Origin: Rosistilla oblonga
Lineage (GTDB): Bacteria; Planctomycetota; Planctomycetia; Pirellulales; Pirellulaceae
Direction of reading: 5' to 3'
Assembly (NCBI RefSeq): GCF_007751715.1
Contig: NZ_CP036292.1
Coordinates: forward strand, 2,170,001-2,234,000
DNA: 64,000 nucleotides
A program made the position numbers and the translations under genes. This document shows, in pieces, positions 52,441 through 60,602 of the stretch. The notes beneath the pieces are model-generated. The model saw only the letters and a list, made by a program, of their open reading frames with translations. It ran no database searches and was not told where the DNA came from. Positions within the stretch are counted from its first letter, which is position 1; the number at the start of each line of letters is the position of its first letter.

Positions 52441-53210
52441 TAGACTTCGCCGGCAGGCTGGGAGGTCGATTCGGCGGCGGTAGCGAGACTAACGTCTTTC
52501 GCCTTGGCACCAATCGCGTTGGGAAGCAGGCTGGCTAGGCAACCGATCAAGCCAAACCAGATTCCCGACAGTCCAAGGCCTTCGGGAGGGAAGTGGTGCG
52601 TGAGCATGTTGGGGAATGGTGCTGCCGCGATCGGCACGATTGCTCCCGCCAGCCCACAGGCCAAAAGGACAGCGATCGCTCCTTGTCCCGCCCGCTTTCC
52701 CGAAGCGAGGTAATACGCGATCGCCAGCGGACAACCGAGCGTCAGGCTGACGACAAAATAGAGTAACGTTTCACGCACGATCGGATCGCTGCTGAGCGTC
52801 GAAAGAGATCCGGTCGCCAAAGCGGCTCGAAGTGTCCAGCCGATCTGGCCAGCTAAGAACCCAAACGCGAGGCCTGTGAAGATTCCGACGGCGACAAATC
52901 GCAGGCGGCTTCGCGTGCCGGCCCCGGCGATCAATAGTGTTGAAACCCCGCCAAGGCTCAACCCGGCAAAGGTCAGTTCGGCGATGCAGGTTCGCCAGAG
53001 AGTGATCGGTACCAGCTCTTTCTGTCGTGCTTGCAGCTCGGGGGGGCTGTACATGTCGACCGATCGCAGTTCCGGGGGCAAACGAAATTGAATCGGAGTG
53101 AAGTTGACCAGCGTCCAGGCGACTGCGGCGGACAGGAGGGCGGCGATCGACCACCGTGCCACGGCGGAACTGCCCCGAGTGGCCGAACTTTGTTCACAGC
53201 TTGCGTTCAT
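52440..53210 (-). CDS. Membrane protein of unknown function, first gene of the FG-GAP/TPR operon
   Basis: 256 residues from ATG giving MNASCEQSSATRG. About six hydrophobic segments: one near residue 20-40 (SIAALLSAAVAWTLV), then a polar periplasmic loop (LPPELRSVDMYSPPELQARQ), and five later ones (ELTFAGLSLGGVSTLLIAGA, FVAVGIFTGLAFGFLAG, LYFVVSLTLGCPLAIAYYLA, GAIAVLLACGLAGAIVPIAA, IWFGLIGCLASLLPNAIGA). I do not recognise a family. The stop codon overlaps the GTG of the FG-GAP gene (TAGTG), so it is coupled to it. Confidence 0.75.
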   Translation of the reverse strand: MNASCEQSSATRGSSAVARWSIAALLSAAVAWTLVNFTPIQFRLPPELRSVDMYSPPELQARQKELVPITLWRTCIAELTFAGLSLGGVSTLLIAGAGTRSRLRFVAVGIFTGLAFGFLAGQIGWTLRAALATGSLSTLSSDPIVRETLLYFVVSLTLGCPLAIAYYLASGKRAGQGAIAVLLACGLAGAIVPIAAAPFPNMLTHHFPPEGLGLSGIWFGLIGCLASLLPNAIGAKAKDVSLATAAESTSQPAGEV

Positions 53211-53335
53211 GTTGCGGGGGTCCTTTGAAATCGAATTGAGATCTTTCGCGTCCCGCTCAGCCGATGGCCCCGGTTTCCCACAAAATAGTTGAATGGGCAA
53301 ACCGGAATCGGTAGCTTAGGGTGGTCGGGACGCCG

Positions 53336-53347
53336 CACCATATGGTG
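53336..53347. promoter_or_regulatory. Perfect 12-base palindrome upstream of the DUF1559 gene
   Basis: CACCATATGGTG is centred about 54 bases before the ATG of the DUF1559 gene, in the intergenic region shared with the divergent membrane-protein operon. The position suits an operator. There is no second copy in the window that I noticed, and no regulator is linked. Confidence 0.25.
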
Positions 53348-53394
53348 TAGTGTAGCAATTCTGTTCTTTGGTTTCAGGTCGCAGGAGTCTTTTC

Positions 53395-54402
53395 ATGTTT
53401 TCTAAGAAACGCGTCGGTTTCACGTTAGTGGAACTACTGGTGGTGATCGCGATCATCGGCATTTTGGTGGGGCTGCTTTTGCCGGCGGTCCAGGCGGCTC
53501 GGGAAGCTGCCCGCAGAATGCAATGTGGCAACAACTTGAAGCAGTTGGGATTGGCGGTCCACAACTATGCTGATTCGAATCGGGAGCAGTTCCCGATCGG
53601 GACACGGCATGAAGATCCTGCCAACACGCCGGTCGCGGCAGCTTGGTCCGGTGGAGCGCACCGCAAGGGATCGGTCCTCGTCAAGATCCTCCCCTTCGTG
53701 GAGCAGGCACCGCTCTACGATCAACTGGACTTTGTCGGCGACATCCACGCTCAGTTGGATGCCTTGGGATACAACGGCACTAGCGGCACAAGGATGGGCG
53801 TCTACACCTGCCCTTCCGACGGCACCACAGGCAACACACTCTCTGGAGCCCATCAGTTTTATAACTACGGGAAGAACATGGGCAACCAAGTTATGCCCGG
53901 TCAGTTCGGTTGCAACATCTATCCCGATGCTGGCGGGAACCCAGCTGTGTTGGGAGGCAACATGTACGGCAGTGGGACGACAGGGCATGGATCGACAAAT
54001 ACCCAGGCCAACATCTCGGGAGTCTTTTCGCGGTTCAGTTGGGCGGCGAGGTTTGCTGACATAACCGACGGTACTGCTAACACCATTTTGTTTGGTGAGA
54101 TCATTCCTAGTTGTGGCGACCATCACCGCAGTGGATGGTACAGCACCAATTCGTTGTGGACCGCGACGACTGGACCGATCAACTTCAACACCTGTGGTTG
54201 GCAACAGGTTCCCAACAACGCATCGAACTGCAACGACTACCGCGTCTGGCAGACATCGCAAGCGTTTAAGTCGCAGCATCCCGGTGGTGCCCAGTTCGCA
54301 TTATGCGATGGATCGGTTCGCTTTCTGCCCGAAACGATCGACTACGCAACCTATCAACAGCTAGGTTCGCGAAACGATGGCCAATCGGTGCGGGTTCCTT
54401 AA
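53395..54402 (+). CDS. DUF1559 protein with type IV pilin-like N-terminus
   Basis: 335 residues from ATG with AGGAG at 53383-53387. The prepilin motif KKRVGFTLVELLVVIAIIGI has the cleavage site before Phe and Glu at +5, then LVGLLLPAVQAAREAARRMQ, invariant in this family. The C-terminal H-x9-DG domain is SQHPGGAQFALCDGSVRFLP. DUF1559 proteins occur in dozens of copies per planctomycete genome and are presumably surface or pseudopilus subunits. A strong hairpin and a small lipoprotein gene follow, the frequent arrangement. No pilus assembly gene is nearby. Confidence 0.97.
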   Translation: MFSKKRVGFTLVELLVVIAIIGILVGLLLPAVQAAREAARRMQCGNNLKQLGLAVHNYADSNREQFPIGTRHEDPANTPVAAAWSGGAHRKGSVLVKILPFVEQAPLYDQLDFVGDIHAQLDALGYNGTSGTRMGVYTCPSDGTTGNTLSGAHQFYNYGKNMGNQVMPGQFGCNIYPDAGGNPAVLGGNMYGSGTTGHGSTNTQANISGVFSRFSWAARFADITDGTANTILFGEIIPSCGDHHRSGWYSTNSLWTATTGPINFNTCGWQQVPNNASNCNDYRVWQTSQAFKSQHPGGAQFALCDGSVRFLPETIDYATYQQLGSRNDGQSVRVP

Positions 54403-54430
54403 GCTTGCCGCTACCGTTGCGATCACACCG

Positions 54431-54463
54431 TGGCCCTTCCAAGCCGCGTGTTTGGAAGGGCCA
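54431..54463 (+). other. Strong hairpin between the DUF1559 gene and the lipoprotein gene
   Basis: TGGCCCTTCCAA (54431-54442) and TTGGAAGGGCCA (54452-54463) form a 12-base perfect stem with loop GCCGCGTGT. No T-tract follows, so termination would be incomplete. It starts 29 bases after the DUF1559 stop codon and may protect the upstream mRNA from exonucleases. Confidence 0.75.
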
Positions 54464-54522
54464 GCGGGCGGTCGCAGATATTCAAACTCTTCGCCTTTTC
54501 GTTCTCTAGGTATTTTCAGATC

Positions 54523-55005
54523 ATGACTAATTCGAATGTATTTGCATTCATTGCAATGGGTGTCATTACGCTGGCAGGTTGTAGCCGCGGGAACGGTTTT
54601 CCGCCCCCCGTGCCTGTTTCGGGAAGTGTTTCTTATCAGGGGAAGCCAGTCGATGGAGCCTCGATAACCTTTCTGGCCGGCGACGGGGGAGGACGGTCGG
54701 CTAGCGGAACTACCGATTCGCAAGGTGCGTTCCAGCTGACGACATTCTCGACGAGCGATGGAGCCTTGCCGGGAGACTACACGGTGACGATCGCCAAGAT
54801 GGAATCGAAAATCGGTGGCGATATGGATGCCAGCAATCCGGGCGCCGACTACAACCAGATGATGGCTGCTGCGGGATCCAACAATTTGGCGAAGCTTCAG
54901 AAAGCAATCTTGCCCGAGAAATACGCCGACGCGACGAAGTCGGGCTTGAAGCGGAGCGTCGTCGATGGGCAAGCCAATGAGTTTGCCTTTGAATTGGGCG
55001 ATTGA
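54523..55005 (+). CDS. Small lipoprotein, carboxypeptidase regulatory-like fold
   Basis: 160 residues from ATG giving MTNSNVFAFIAMGVITLAGC; the lipobox is LAGC. The mature part is one beta-sandwich with VPVSGSVSYQGKPVDGASIT, FLAGDGGGRSASGTTDSQGA, FQLTTFSTSDGALPGDYTVT and VTIAKME, the pattern of carboxypeptidase D regulatory-like (transthyretin-like) domains. The C-terminal stretch (LPEKYADATKSGLKRSVVDG) matches lipoproteins that accompany DUF1559 genes in planctomycetes. It lies 120 bases after the DUF1559 stop, separated by the hairpin. Function unknown. Confidence 0.88.
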   Translation: MTNSNVFAFIAMGVITLAGCSRGNGFPPPVPVSGSVSYQGKPVDGASITFLAGDGGGRSASGTTDSQGAFQLTTFSTSDGALPGDYTVTIAKMESKIGGDMDASNPGADYNQMMAAAGSNNLAKLQKAILPEKYADATKSGLKRSVVDGQANEFAFELGD

Positions 55006-55205
55006 TTGCCGCGTCAAAGCGACGTTAATCCGCGGGTTGGCGGCGGAGCGTCGCCACGGGGTGGTGTGGTTTTGCCGCTTAATCGGCAAAACCTTGTTCT
55101 TGCGTATCGGTTTCACGCCGTGAACCGAGATTCGGCGGCGGGTGGGGATTACCATAGATGAGGCTTTCTGCTTCGTAATCCCACCCCCGCTGTTGCTCTC
55201 TGCTG

Positions 55206-57206
55206 ATGATCTCTCCACTTGCCATCCACCTCGGCTGTCGATCGTTTCGAATTCTCGCCTGCTTGTTCTTCGGCATCGTCGTGGCCGCCCAGTCGACTGT
55301 GGCGCGCGAAATTGTGCTGCCCGAGGTGCCAGCGAATTGGCAGACGCTTGCGCAGTCCGATCCCGCGGCGCTGCAGAATCAATTGACCTCGGTCTTAGAG
55401 GCGCAGTGGGATGCAGTGGAGATCGACGCCGACGACGATGCGGCGTCGCTACTAGCCAAAGCGGATCAGATCTTTGCACTCAACGCGGCGACGCGGCAAC
55501 GCATCGATGCGCTCTGGACGTTGAGTGGCCAGATCGGCGCTGCGGCTGATTCGCCCGAGGCTCGTCCGGCGGCTGCGGCTTTCTTAAAGACGATCTCCGC
55601 CTGGGTCGATTTCTCTGGACGCCTGCGTTACGCGACGCGCGAACAGACTCGTCAGACGGTGCGGCGTTTGTCGCGTCCCGATGTCGGGCGACTGATCTCT
55701 TTGGCGGAGCGTCATCGAGTTGGCATCGTCGCTCCGGCGATTGCATTTGTGTTGGTTCAACCGCCGCCGGGCAGCAGGGCTCGGCCGTTTGATGATGCTA
55801 CGCGGCGTCAGCTGCTTCGATTGATCCAATCGACTCACGAGATCGATGCCACCGCGTCGCTGTACCAATTTTTGCGTTGGCCCCACACGCCCGATTGGCT
55901 GCAACTGCATCTATTGAACACGCTGCGATCGATCGGGATTTCTCAAGCCTCTTTGACCGACAGCGATCGGTTGTCTCCGGCGGAGTTGTTGGACGCGGTC
56001 CAGCAGATGCCAACTGAAACGCTTTCGGTCGACGATCGCCAACTGCGGATCGACCTGCTGGCGTGGCTCGCCCGCCTGGCCGACAAGGGAGTCAGTGGCC
56101 CGACGTTCCGTTGGGGGCCTGTGGAAATTCAAGCCGGCGATTGGGTCTTGCAACGCAATCCATCGCCCTACAATCGCTTCACCGATCTTTCCCCGGGCTT
56201 GTTCACTCACGTTGGGATCGCGGCGGAAGTGACCGACGACGCGGGAGTCCGCCGGATCGTGATCGTCGATCTTCCCGAAACCGGCACCAAAATCGAAGCC
56301 GATACCGCCGACGAATTTGTCTCGACCAGTCTGCACTGGATCGTGTTGCGTCATCGCGATCCCAAGTCGGCGGCGGCGATGGGACGCGTGGCGGCGAAAC
56401 TGGCCGGTCGAACGTCCGAGTTTGATCTGACCTTTAATACCGCGTTGGTTCACGAGCAACGCGGGATCGTCGATCGCCCCGACGAAGCCGTGCGAACCTA
56501 TTGCGCTGGATTCTTGGCGTTGTGCGCTCAAGAGGCGGGTGTGTCGTGGGAGCAATTATTTCCGCTGGTCGAACGACCGATCAACGACCGCTGCGGCGAG
56601 AACTTGAAATCGCTGGGGCTGACGATGACTGAATTCCTCTCTCCCAGCGGCCCGCTGTTTTCGCCCGATATGCAAATCGTCGGCGCCCGGCCACCGATGT
56701 ACGCTCCCGACAATCAGATCCGCGAAGCTGTCTACGATCAATTCGCCCGCAGGATTTCCGAACGGAAGTTCCAAATGCACGAGACATCGGCGCAGCGGTT
56801 GCGGCAACAATTGGCCGAACTGAGCAGCGATTACAGCTGGGTTCGGGCGGCGCTCGCCCAAGTCAACGACGTCAGCCCCGCGATGGATCTGGTCGTTGCC
56901 GGACGCGTGGCGACGATCGTCGAGAATTTGGATGCGATCGCCGACAAGCAGTCGGAAGCTTTCAGCGATGCGATGACTTTGGTTAGCGGGCAACGCGTGC
57001 CAGCTAAAGCTGCGCCCGAAGAGGCTGCTCGGTTGACGGAGGTCCTGGCGCAACTGAGATCGGATCATCCGCAGTGGTTCGCCGACGCGGCCGCTGGAAA
57101 GTTATCCAACCGCCAGCTGCAGCAGCTTTTGACGCGGTTTTATGCCGAACAGGGGCAGGCCTCGGTCGACGCGATGTTTTTTCCGGAATCGCCCGCGCCG
57201 CAATAG
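55206..57206 (+). CDS. Secreted protein with a permuted NlpC/P60 (YiiX-like) hydrolase domain
   Basis: 666 residues. A signal peptide (ILACLFFGIVVAAQSTVAR) is followed by an alpha-helical region of about 270 residues. At about 305-470 is a YiiX/DUF830-like module: VEIQAGDWVLQRNP, GLFTHVGIAAEVTDDAG with the candidate catalytic histidine, and EAVRTYCAGFLALCAQEAGV with the candidate catalytic cysteine. This H-before-C order is the permuted arrangement. The C-terminal region (from about 520) is helical with ETSAQRLRQQLAELSSDYSW. It could be a cell-wall or lipid amidase; the assignment is by motif spacing and I am not certain. Confidence 0.6.
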   Translation: MISPLAIHLGCRSFRILACLFFGIVVAAQSTVAREIVLPEVPANWQTLAQSDPAALQNQLTSVLEAQWDAVEIDADDDAASLLAKADQIFALNAATRQRIDALWTLSGQIGAAADSPEARPAAAAFLKTISAWVDFSGRLRYATREQTRQTVRRLSRPDVGRLISLAERHRVGIVAPAIAFVLVQPPPGSRARPFDDATRRQLLRLIQSTHEIDATASLYQFLRWPHTPDWLQLHLLNTLRSIGISQASLTDSDRLSPAELLDAVQQMPTETLSVDDRQLRIDLLAWLARLADKGVSGPTFRWGPVEIQAGDWVLQRNPSPYNRFTDLSPGLFTHVGIAAEVTDDAGVRRIVIVDLPETGTKIEADTADEFVSTSLHWIVLRHRDPKSAAAMGRVAAKLAGRTSEFDLTFNTALVHEQRGIVDRPDEAVRTYCAGFLALCAQEAGVSWEQLFPLVERPINDRCGENLKSLGLTMTEFLSPSGPLFSPDMQIVGARPPMYAPDNQIREAVYDQFARRISERKFQMHETSAQRLRQQLAELSSDYSWVRAALAQVNDVSPAMDLVVAGRVATIVENLDAIADKQSEAFSDAMTLVSGQRVPAKAAPEEAARLTEVLAQLRSDHPQWFADAAAGKLSNRQLQQLLTRFYAEQGQASVDAMFFPESPAPQ

Positions 57207-57412
57207 ACGGCGACAACGGCTCGCTTGCCCTGGGATTTCTCAGCTTGGATTGGCGGCGACGCAGCCGCGACGGCGATCCGAATGCCTCAATAACTTTTCA
57301 GTGCCACAATGCAGACCCGACGGTTGTCGTCGATTAGAATATTTCCTGTCGATCGATCGCGTATCGATGGCACACCCTTCCCCGCCTCGCTTCCTCAGCA
57401 CACTCAAACGCT

Positions 57413-60400
57413 ATGAACAGACGCTTTGCTCGTGCAATCTGCACGTTGGTTTTGACCTATCCATGCATTTCGGGGCTCACCGCGTTGGGACAGCTGCCCG
57501 TTGCTGATCTGCCCGAGGACCGCGAGGTCAAATACAGCACCGACATCTATCCGGTCTTAAAAAAGAACTGCGTCGCCTGCCATAACGCCAGTCGCGACGA
57601 GAGCGGTGTGAATCTGGAATCGGTCGAGAAGATGTTGGCCAGCGACAGCGACGAGCTGTTGGTCGCGGGGAAGTCGGACACCAGTCGATTGTTTGTCCTA
57701 GCTGCTCACATCGATGAACCGATCATGCCGCCGGAAGACAACGAAGTCGGCGCGGCGCCGCTGAGTCCGATGGAGTTGGCGTTGCTGAAGCGTTGGATCG
57801 ATCAAGGTGCCAAGGTCGACGTCGCCAATCCGGGGATGGTGAAATACGAATGGCAGGCGTTGCCCGCCCATCTGCGTACCGTCTACGCATCGACGATGTC
57901 GGGCGACGGGCGTCTGGCCGCAGCCAGCTTTGGAAATCAAATCCGCGTGTTTGGAAAAAGCTCGTCGGCGCCGATCGCTGAATTGTCGAGCGTCGACGAA
58001 GCGGGCAAGCCGACGCCGCCGCACCTCGATTTCGTTCAAGATCTCGCCTTTTCGCCAGTCGACAATCGGTTGGTCTCGGCCGGTTTCCGAAACGTTAAAA
58101 CCTGGACCCTCAACCCTCCGCAATCGATCGAGTTGCCAAGCATCGATCCGGCAACAAGCATGTCGCTGGCGATCGATCGCACTGGAAATCACGTTGCCAA
58201 CTTTACCAAGCAGGGGGACGTGCAAGTCGCTGCGATTGGAGCCGATGGGTGGCAGTGGACTCAAAAGATCGCATTGCCCGAGGCGTTTGCTGGCGATGCG
58301 GCTCCCGCGGTTGTCACAGCGGTCTCCGCCGACGGTAAGACCGCTGCGATCGCTTGGCAGCAAGAACTGCGAATCGTGAAGTCCGACGCGGCGGAAGCTG
58401 TCGCGTTGACCTCCGAAAAACCGATCGCTTCGATCGTCTGGGATCGCAACGGCCGTCTGGTCACCGGCGACGAGAGTGGTGGCGTGACGTTCTGGGTTGC
58501 CGAGGGAGAATCGTTCAAGCCGGTCAACGAATCGATGGGAGACAAGCCGGTATTGCATCTTGTTGTGCCGGGCGAAGGAGCGGCAGTTCTGATGGCGGTC
58601 GACGCGGCGGGAAAGATCGCCGCGTGGCATGCTGCGGAGACAAAGATCAAAGAGACGAAACAATTGCCGGCGGCGGCGAAGTTTCTTTCGCCAACGCGCG
58701 ACGGCGCGGGGCTGTGGACGACGCTCGATTCGGGAGTCTTTGGTCTGTTTGACATCGCGTCGGGCAAGCTGGCGGAATCGCCGAAGTTCGATCCGGTCCA
58801 GGCTGAAGCGTATGCTCAAGCCAATTGGGATGTCTTGGTTGGCGAGCGATTGGTCGCCGCGACGGAAGCGGAATTGAAGACCGCGCAGACCAACGAGACA
58901 GCGGAAAAAACAAACCTCACGAATTCCGAAGCCGATGTGGCGGCCAAGGCGAAGGCTCGCGATGAAGCCAAGAAGCCGGCTGAGGATACGAAAAAAGCGG
59001 CCGACGCGGCGAAGGCAGCTCTGGCAGCCGAGCAGGCCAAACAGAAAGCGATGATGGAGAAGCGTGTCGCTTTGGCGGCGAAGATCAAGCAGTTGGATGA
59101 CGCAGCGCCGGCGATGGTTAAAGAAAAAGAGACGGTCGCAGCGGCTGCAGCCGAGGTCGCGACGAAGATGACCGCGATGCAAGCGGAGATCGCGGCGGTC
59201 GAGGCTGAGATGAAAAAGAAGCTCGACGAAATGAAGGCTGCTGCGGCGGCGATTGCAAAGCAGAAAGCGGATCAAGAAGCCAAAGTCGCTGCGATCGCGG
59301 CCAAGATCGCCGCCGAAGCGGCTGCCAAAACCGCAGCGGCTGCGGAATTGAAGGCGATCCCCGACGATGCCGCTCTGGCTGCTGCGGTCAAGAAAGCTGC
59401 AGATGCCGCGGACAAAGCTCAGAAGGATGCTGCGGCGAAAGCCGAGGCTTTGAAGAAGGCCGAGACAGCGGTCTCGCTGTCCGAAGAGTCCAAATCGCGA
59501 GCGGCCAAGCGTGCCGCGGAGTCGACTGAAGAAGTCGCTTCGCAAACCAAACTGGTTGCGGAGGCGAAGGCCGAGCAGGAAGAACGCAAGAAACAGTCCG
59601 AGGCGGCGAAGGGAGCTCAGGATCAATCGCTGGCCGCCGACAAGGCACTCGCCGTTTTGAATGACGGCAAGTTCCTGGTGACTCAGTCGAGTGCGTCGGG
59701 ACAGTGGAATCTATGGACCGCAGCGGGAGATTGGATCGCAGCGTTGGACAAGGGGGGCGAGATGGTCGCCGCCGGATCGCAGAGCGTCTTGATTCGCGGC
59801 GACAACGGAAAAGTCAAAGCCTATCGATTGCCGGCGAACCTGTGGGGCCAAGAGCGGATGATCGGTTCGCCGACCGGCGAGAGTCCGTTTTCGGACCGCG
59901 TGTTGACCGTCGACATCGATCCGACCGGCAAGTGGTTGGTGACTGGCGGCGGCGAACCATCGCGAAGCGGCGAGGTGCAGATCTGGAATCTCGCCGACGG
60001 ATCGCTGGTTCGCACGTTTGAGAATCCGCATACCGACACCGTGCTGTGCGCCCGCTTCTCTCCCGATGGCAAGACCTTGGCGACCAGCAGTTCGGATCGA
60101 ATGATCAAACTGTGGGATATCGAGACAGGCAAGTTACTGAAGACGCTCGAAGGTCACACCCATCACGTCAACTCGATCGCTTGGAACGTCAACAACCGAC
60201 AACTCTCCAGCGCATCGGCCGATGCAACCGTCAAAATCTGGGACGTGTCGACGGGCCAGGCGAAGCGAACGATCGGCGGACTGTCGGGCGAACTGACCCG
60301 ATTGGTCTACGTGGGACGCGATGACCGCGTCGGTTTTGTCAGCGGCGACAACCACTTCCGCGTCTATCGCACCGACAACGGCGGCCGCGAAACAAACGCC

Positions 60401-60529
60401 AAGGTTGCCGAAGGCTATCTGTACGCGTTGGCCTCCAACCGCGAAGGGACACTGTTTGTTCTGGGGGGAGCCGACGGGAATGCCAAGATCGTCGACAAAG
60501 CGGGAAAAGAGACGCAGAAGTACGAATGA
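57413..60529 (+). CDS. Planctomycete cytochrome c-WD40 protein with an alanine-lysine-rich coiled coil
   Basis: 1038 residues. A signal peptide of about 26 residues is followed by a PSCyt1-type heme domain with KNCVACHNAS (C53, C56, H57) and EPIMPPEDNE, whose methionine is the likely axial ligand. Irregular WD40-like blades fill about 135-475. Residues about 481-745 form a very long Ala/Lys/Glu-rich coiled coil (TEAELKTAQTNETAEKTNLT through KQSEAAKGAQDQ). Canonical WD40 repeats end the protein: TVLCARFSPDGKTLATSSSD, RMIKLWDIETGKLLKTLEGH, THHVNSIAWNVNNRQLSSAS and ADATVKIWDVSTGQ. The split propeller separated by the coil is notable. Electron transfer or scaffold functions are possible. Confidence 0.92.
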   Translation: MNRRFARAICTLVLTYPCISGLTALGQLPVADLPEDREVKYSTDIYPVLKKNCVACHNASRDESGVNLESVEKMLASDSDELLVAGKSDTSRLFVLAAHIDEPIMPPEDNEVGAAPLSPMELALLKRWIDQGAKVDVANPGMVKYEWQALPAHLRTVYASTMSGDGRLAAASFGNQIRVFGKSSSAPIAELSSVDEAGKPTPPHLDFVQDLAFSPVDNRLVSAGFRNVKTWTLNPPQSIELPSIDPATSMSLAIDRTGNHVANFTKQGDVQVAAIGADGWQWTQKIALPEAFAGDAAPAVVTAVSADGKTAAIAWQQELRIVKSDAAEAVALTSEKPIASIVWDRNGRLVTGDESGGVTFWVAEGESFKPVNESMGDKPVLHLVVPGEGAAVLMAVDAAGKIAAWHAAETKIKETKQLPAAAKFLSPTRDGAGLWTTLDSGVFGLFDIASGKLAESPKFDPVQAEAYAQANWDVLVGERLVAATEAELKTAQTNETAEKTNLTNSEADVAAKAKARDEAKKPAEDTKKAADAAKAALAAEQAKQKAMMEKRVALAAKIKQLDDAAPAMVKEKETVAAAAAEVATKMTAMQAEIAAVEAEMKKKLDEMKAAAAAIAKQKADQEAKVAAIAAKIAAEAAAKTAAAAELKAIPDDAALAAAVKKAADAADKAQKDAAAKAEALKKAETAVSLSEESKSRAAKRAAESTEEVASQTKLVAEAKAEQEERKKQSEAAKGAQDQSLAADKALAVLNDGKFLVTQSSASGQWNLWTAAGDWIAALDKGGEMVAAGSQSVLIRGDNGKVKAYRLPANLWGQERMIGSPTGESPFSDRVLTVDIDPTGKWLVTGGGEPSRSGEVQIWNLADGSLVRTFENPHTDTVLCARFSPDGKTLATSSSDRMIKLWDIETGKLLKTLEGHTHHVNSIAWNVNNRQLSSASADATVKIWDVSTGQAKRTIGGLSGELTRLVYVGRDDRVGFVSGDNHFRVYRTDNGGRETNAKVAEGYLYALASNREGTLFVLGGADGNAKIVDKAGKETQKYE

Positions 60530-60602
60530 TCGCCGCGTTATAGGTAAACGCAACGGCAGTTCCCATCTCGGGTTCTGCCTACAGGTACGACGCCGGCGAT
60601 CG

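Noticed and set aside
57698-59626. 642-codon minus-strand frame opposite the WD40 gene
   Set aside because: It is the mirror of the Ala/Lys/Glu coiled coil: the translation is dominated by Arg, Leu, Phe and Cys, as expected from the complement of GCG/AAG/GAG-rich coding DNA.
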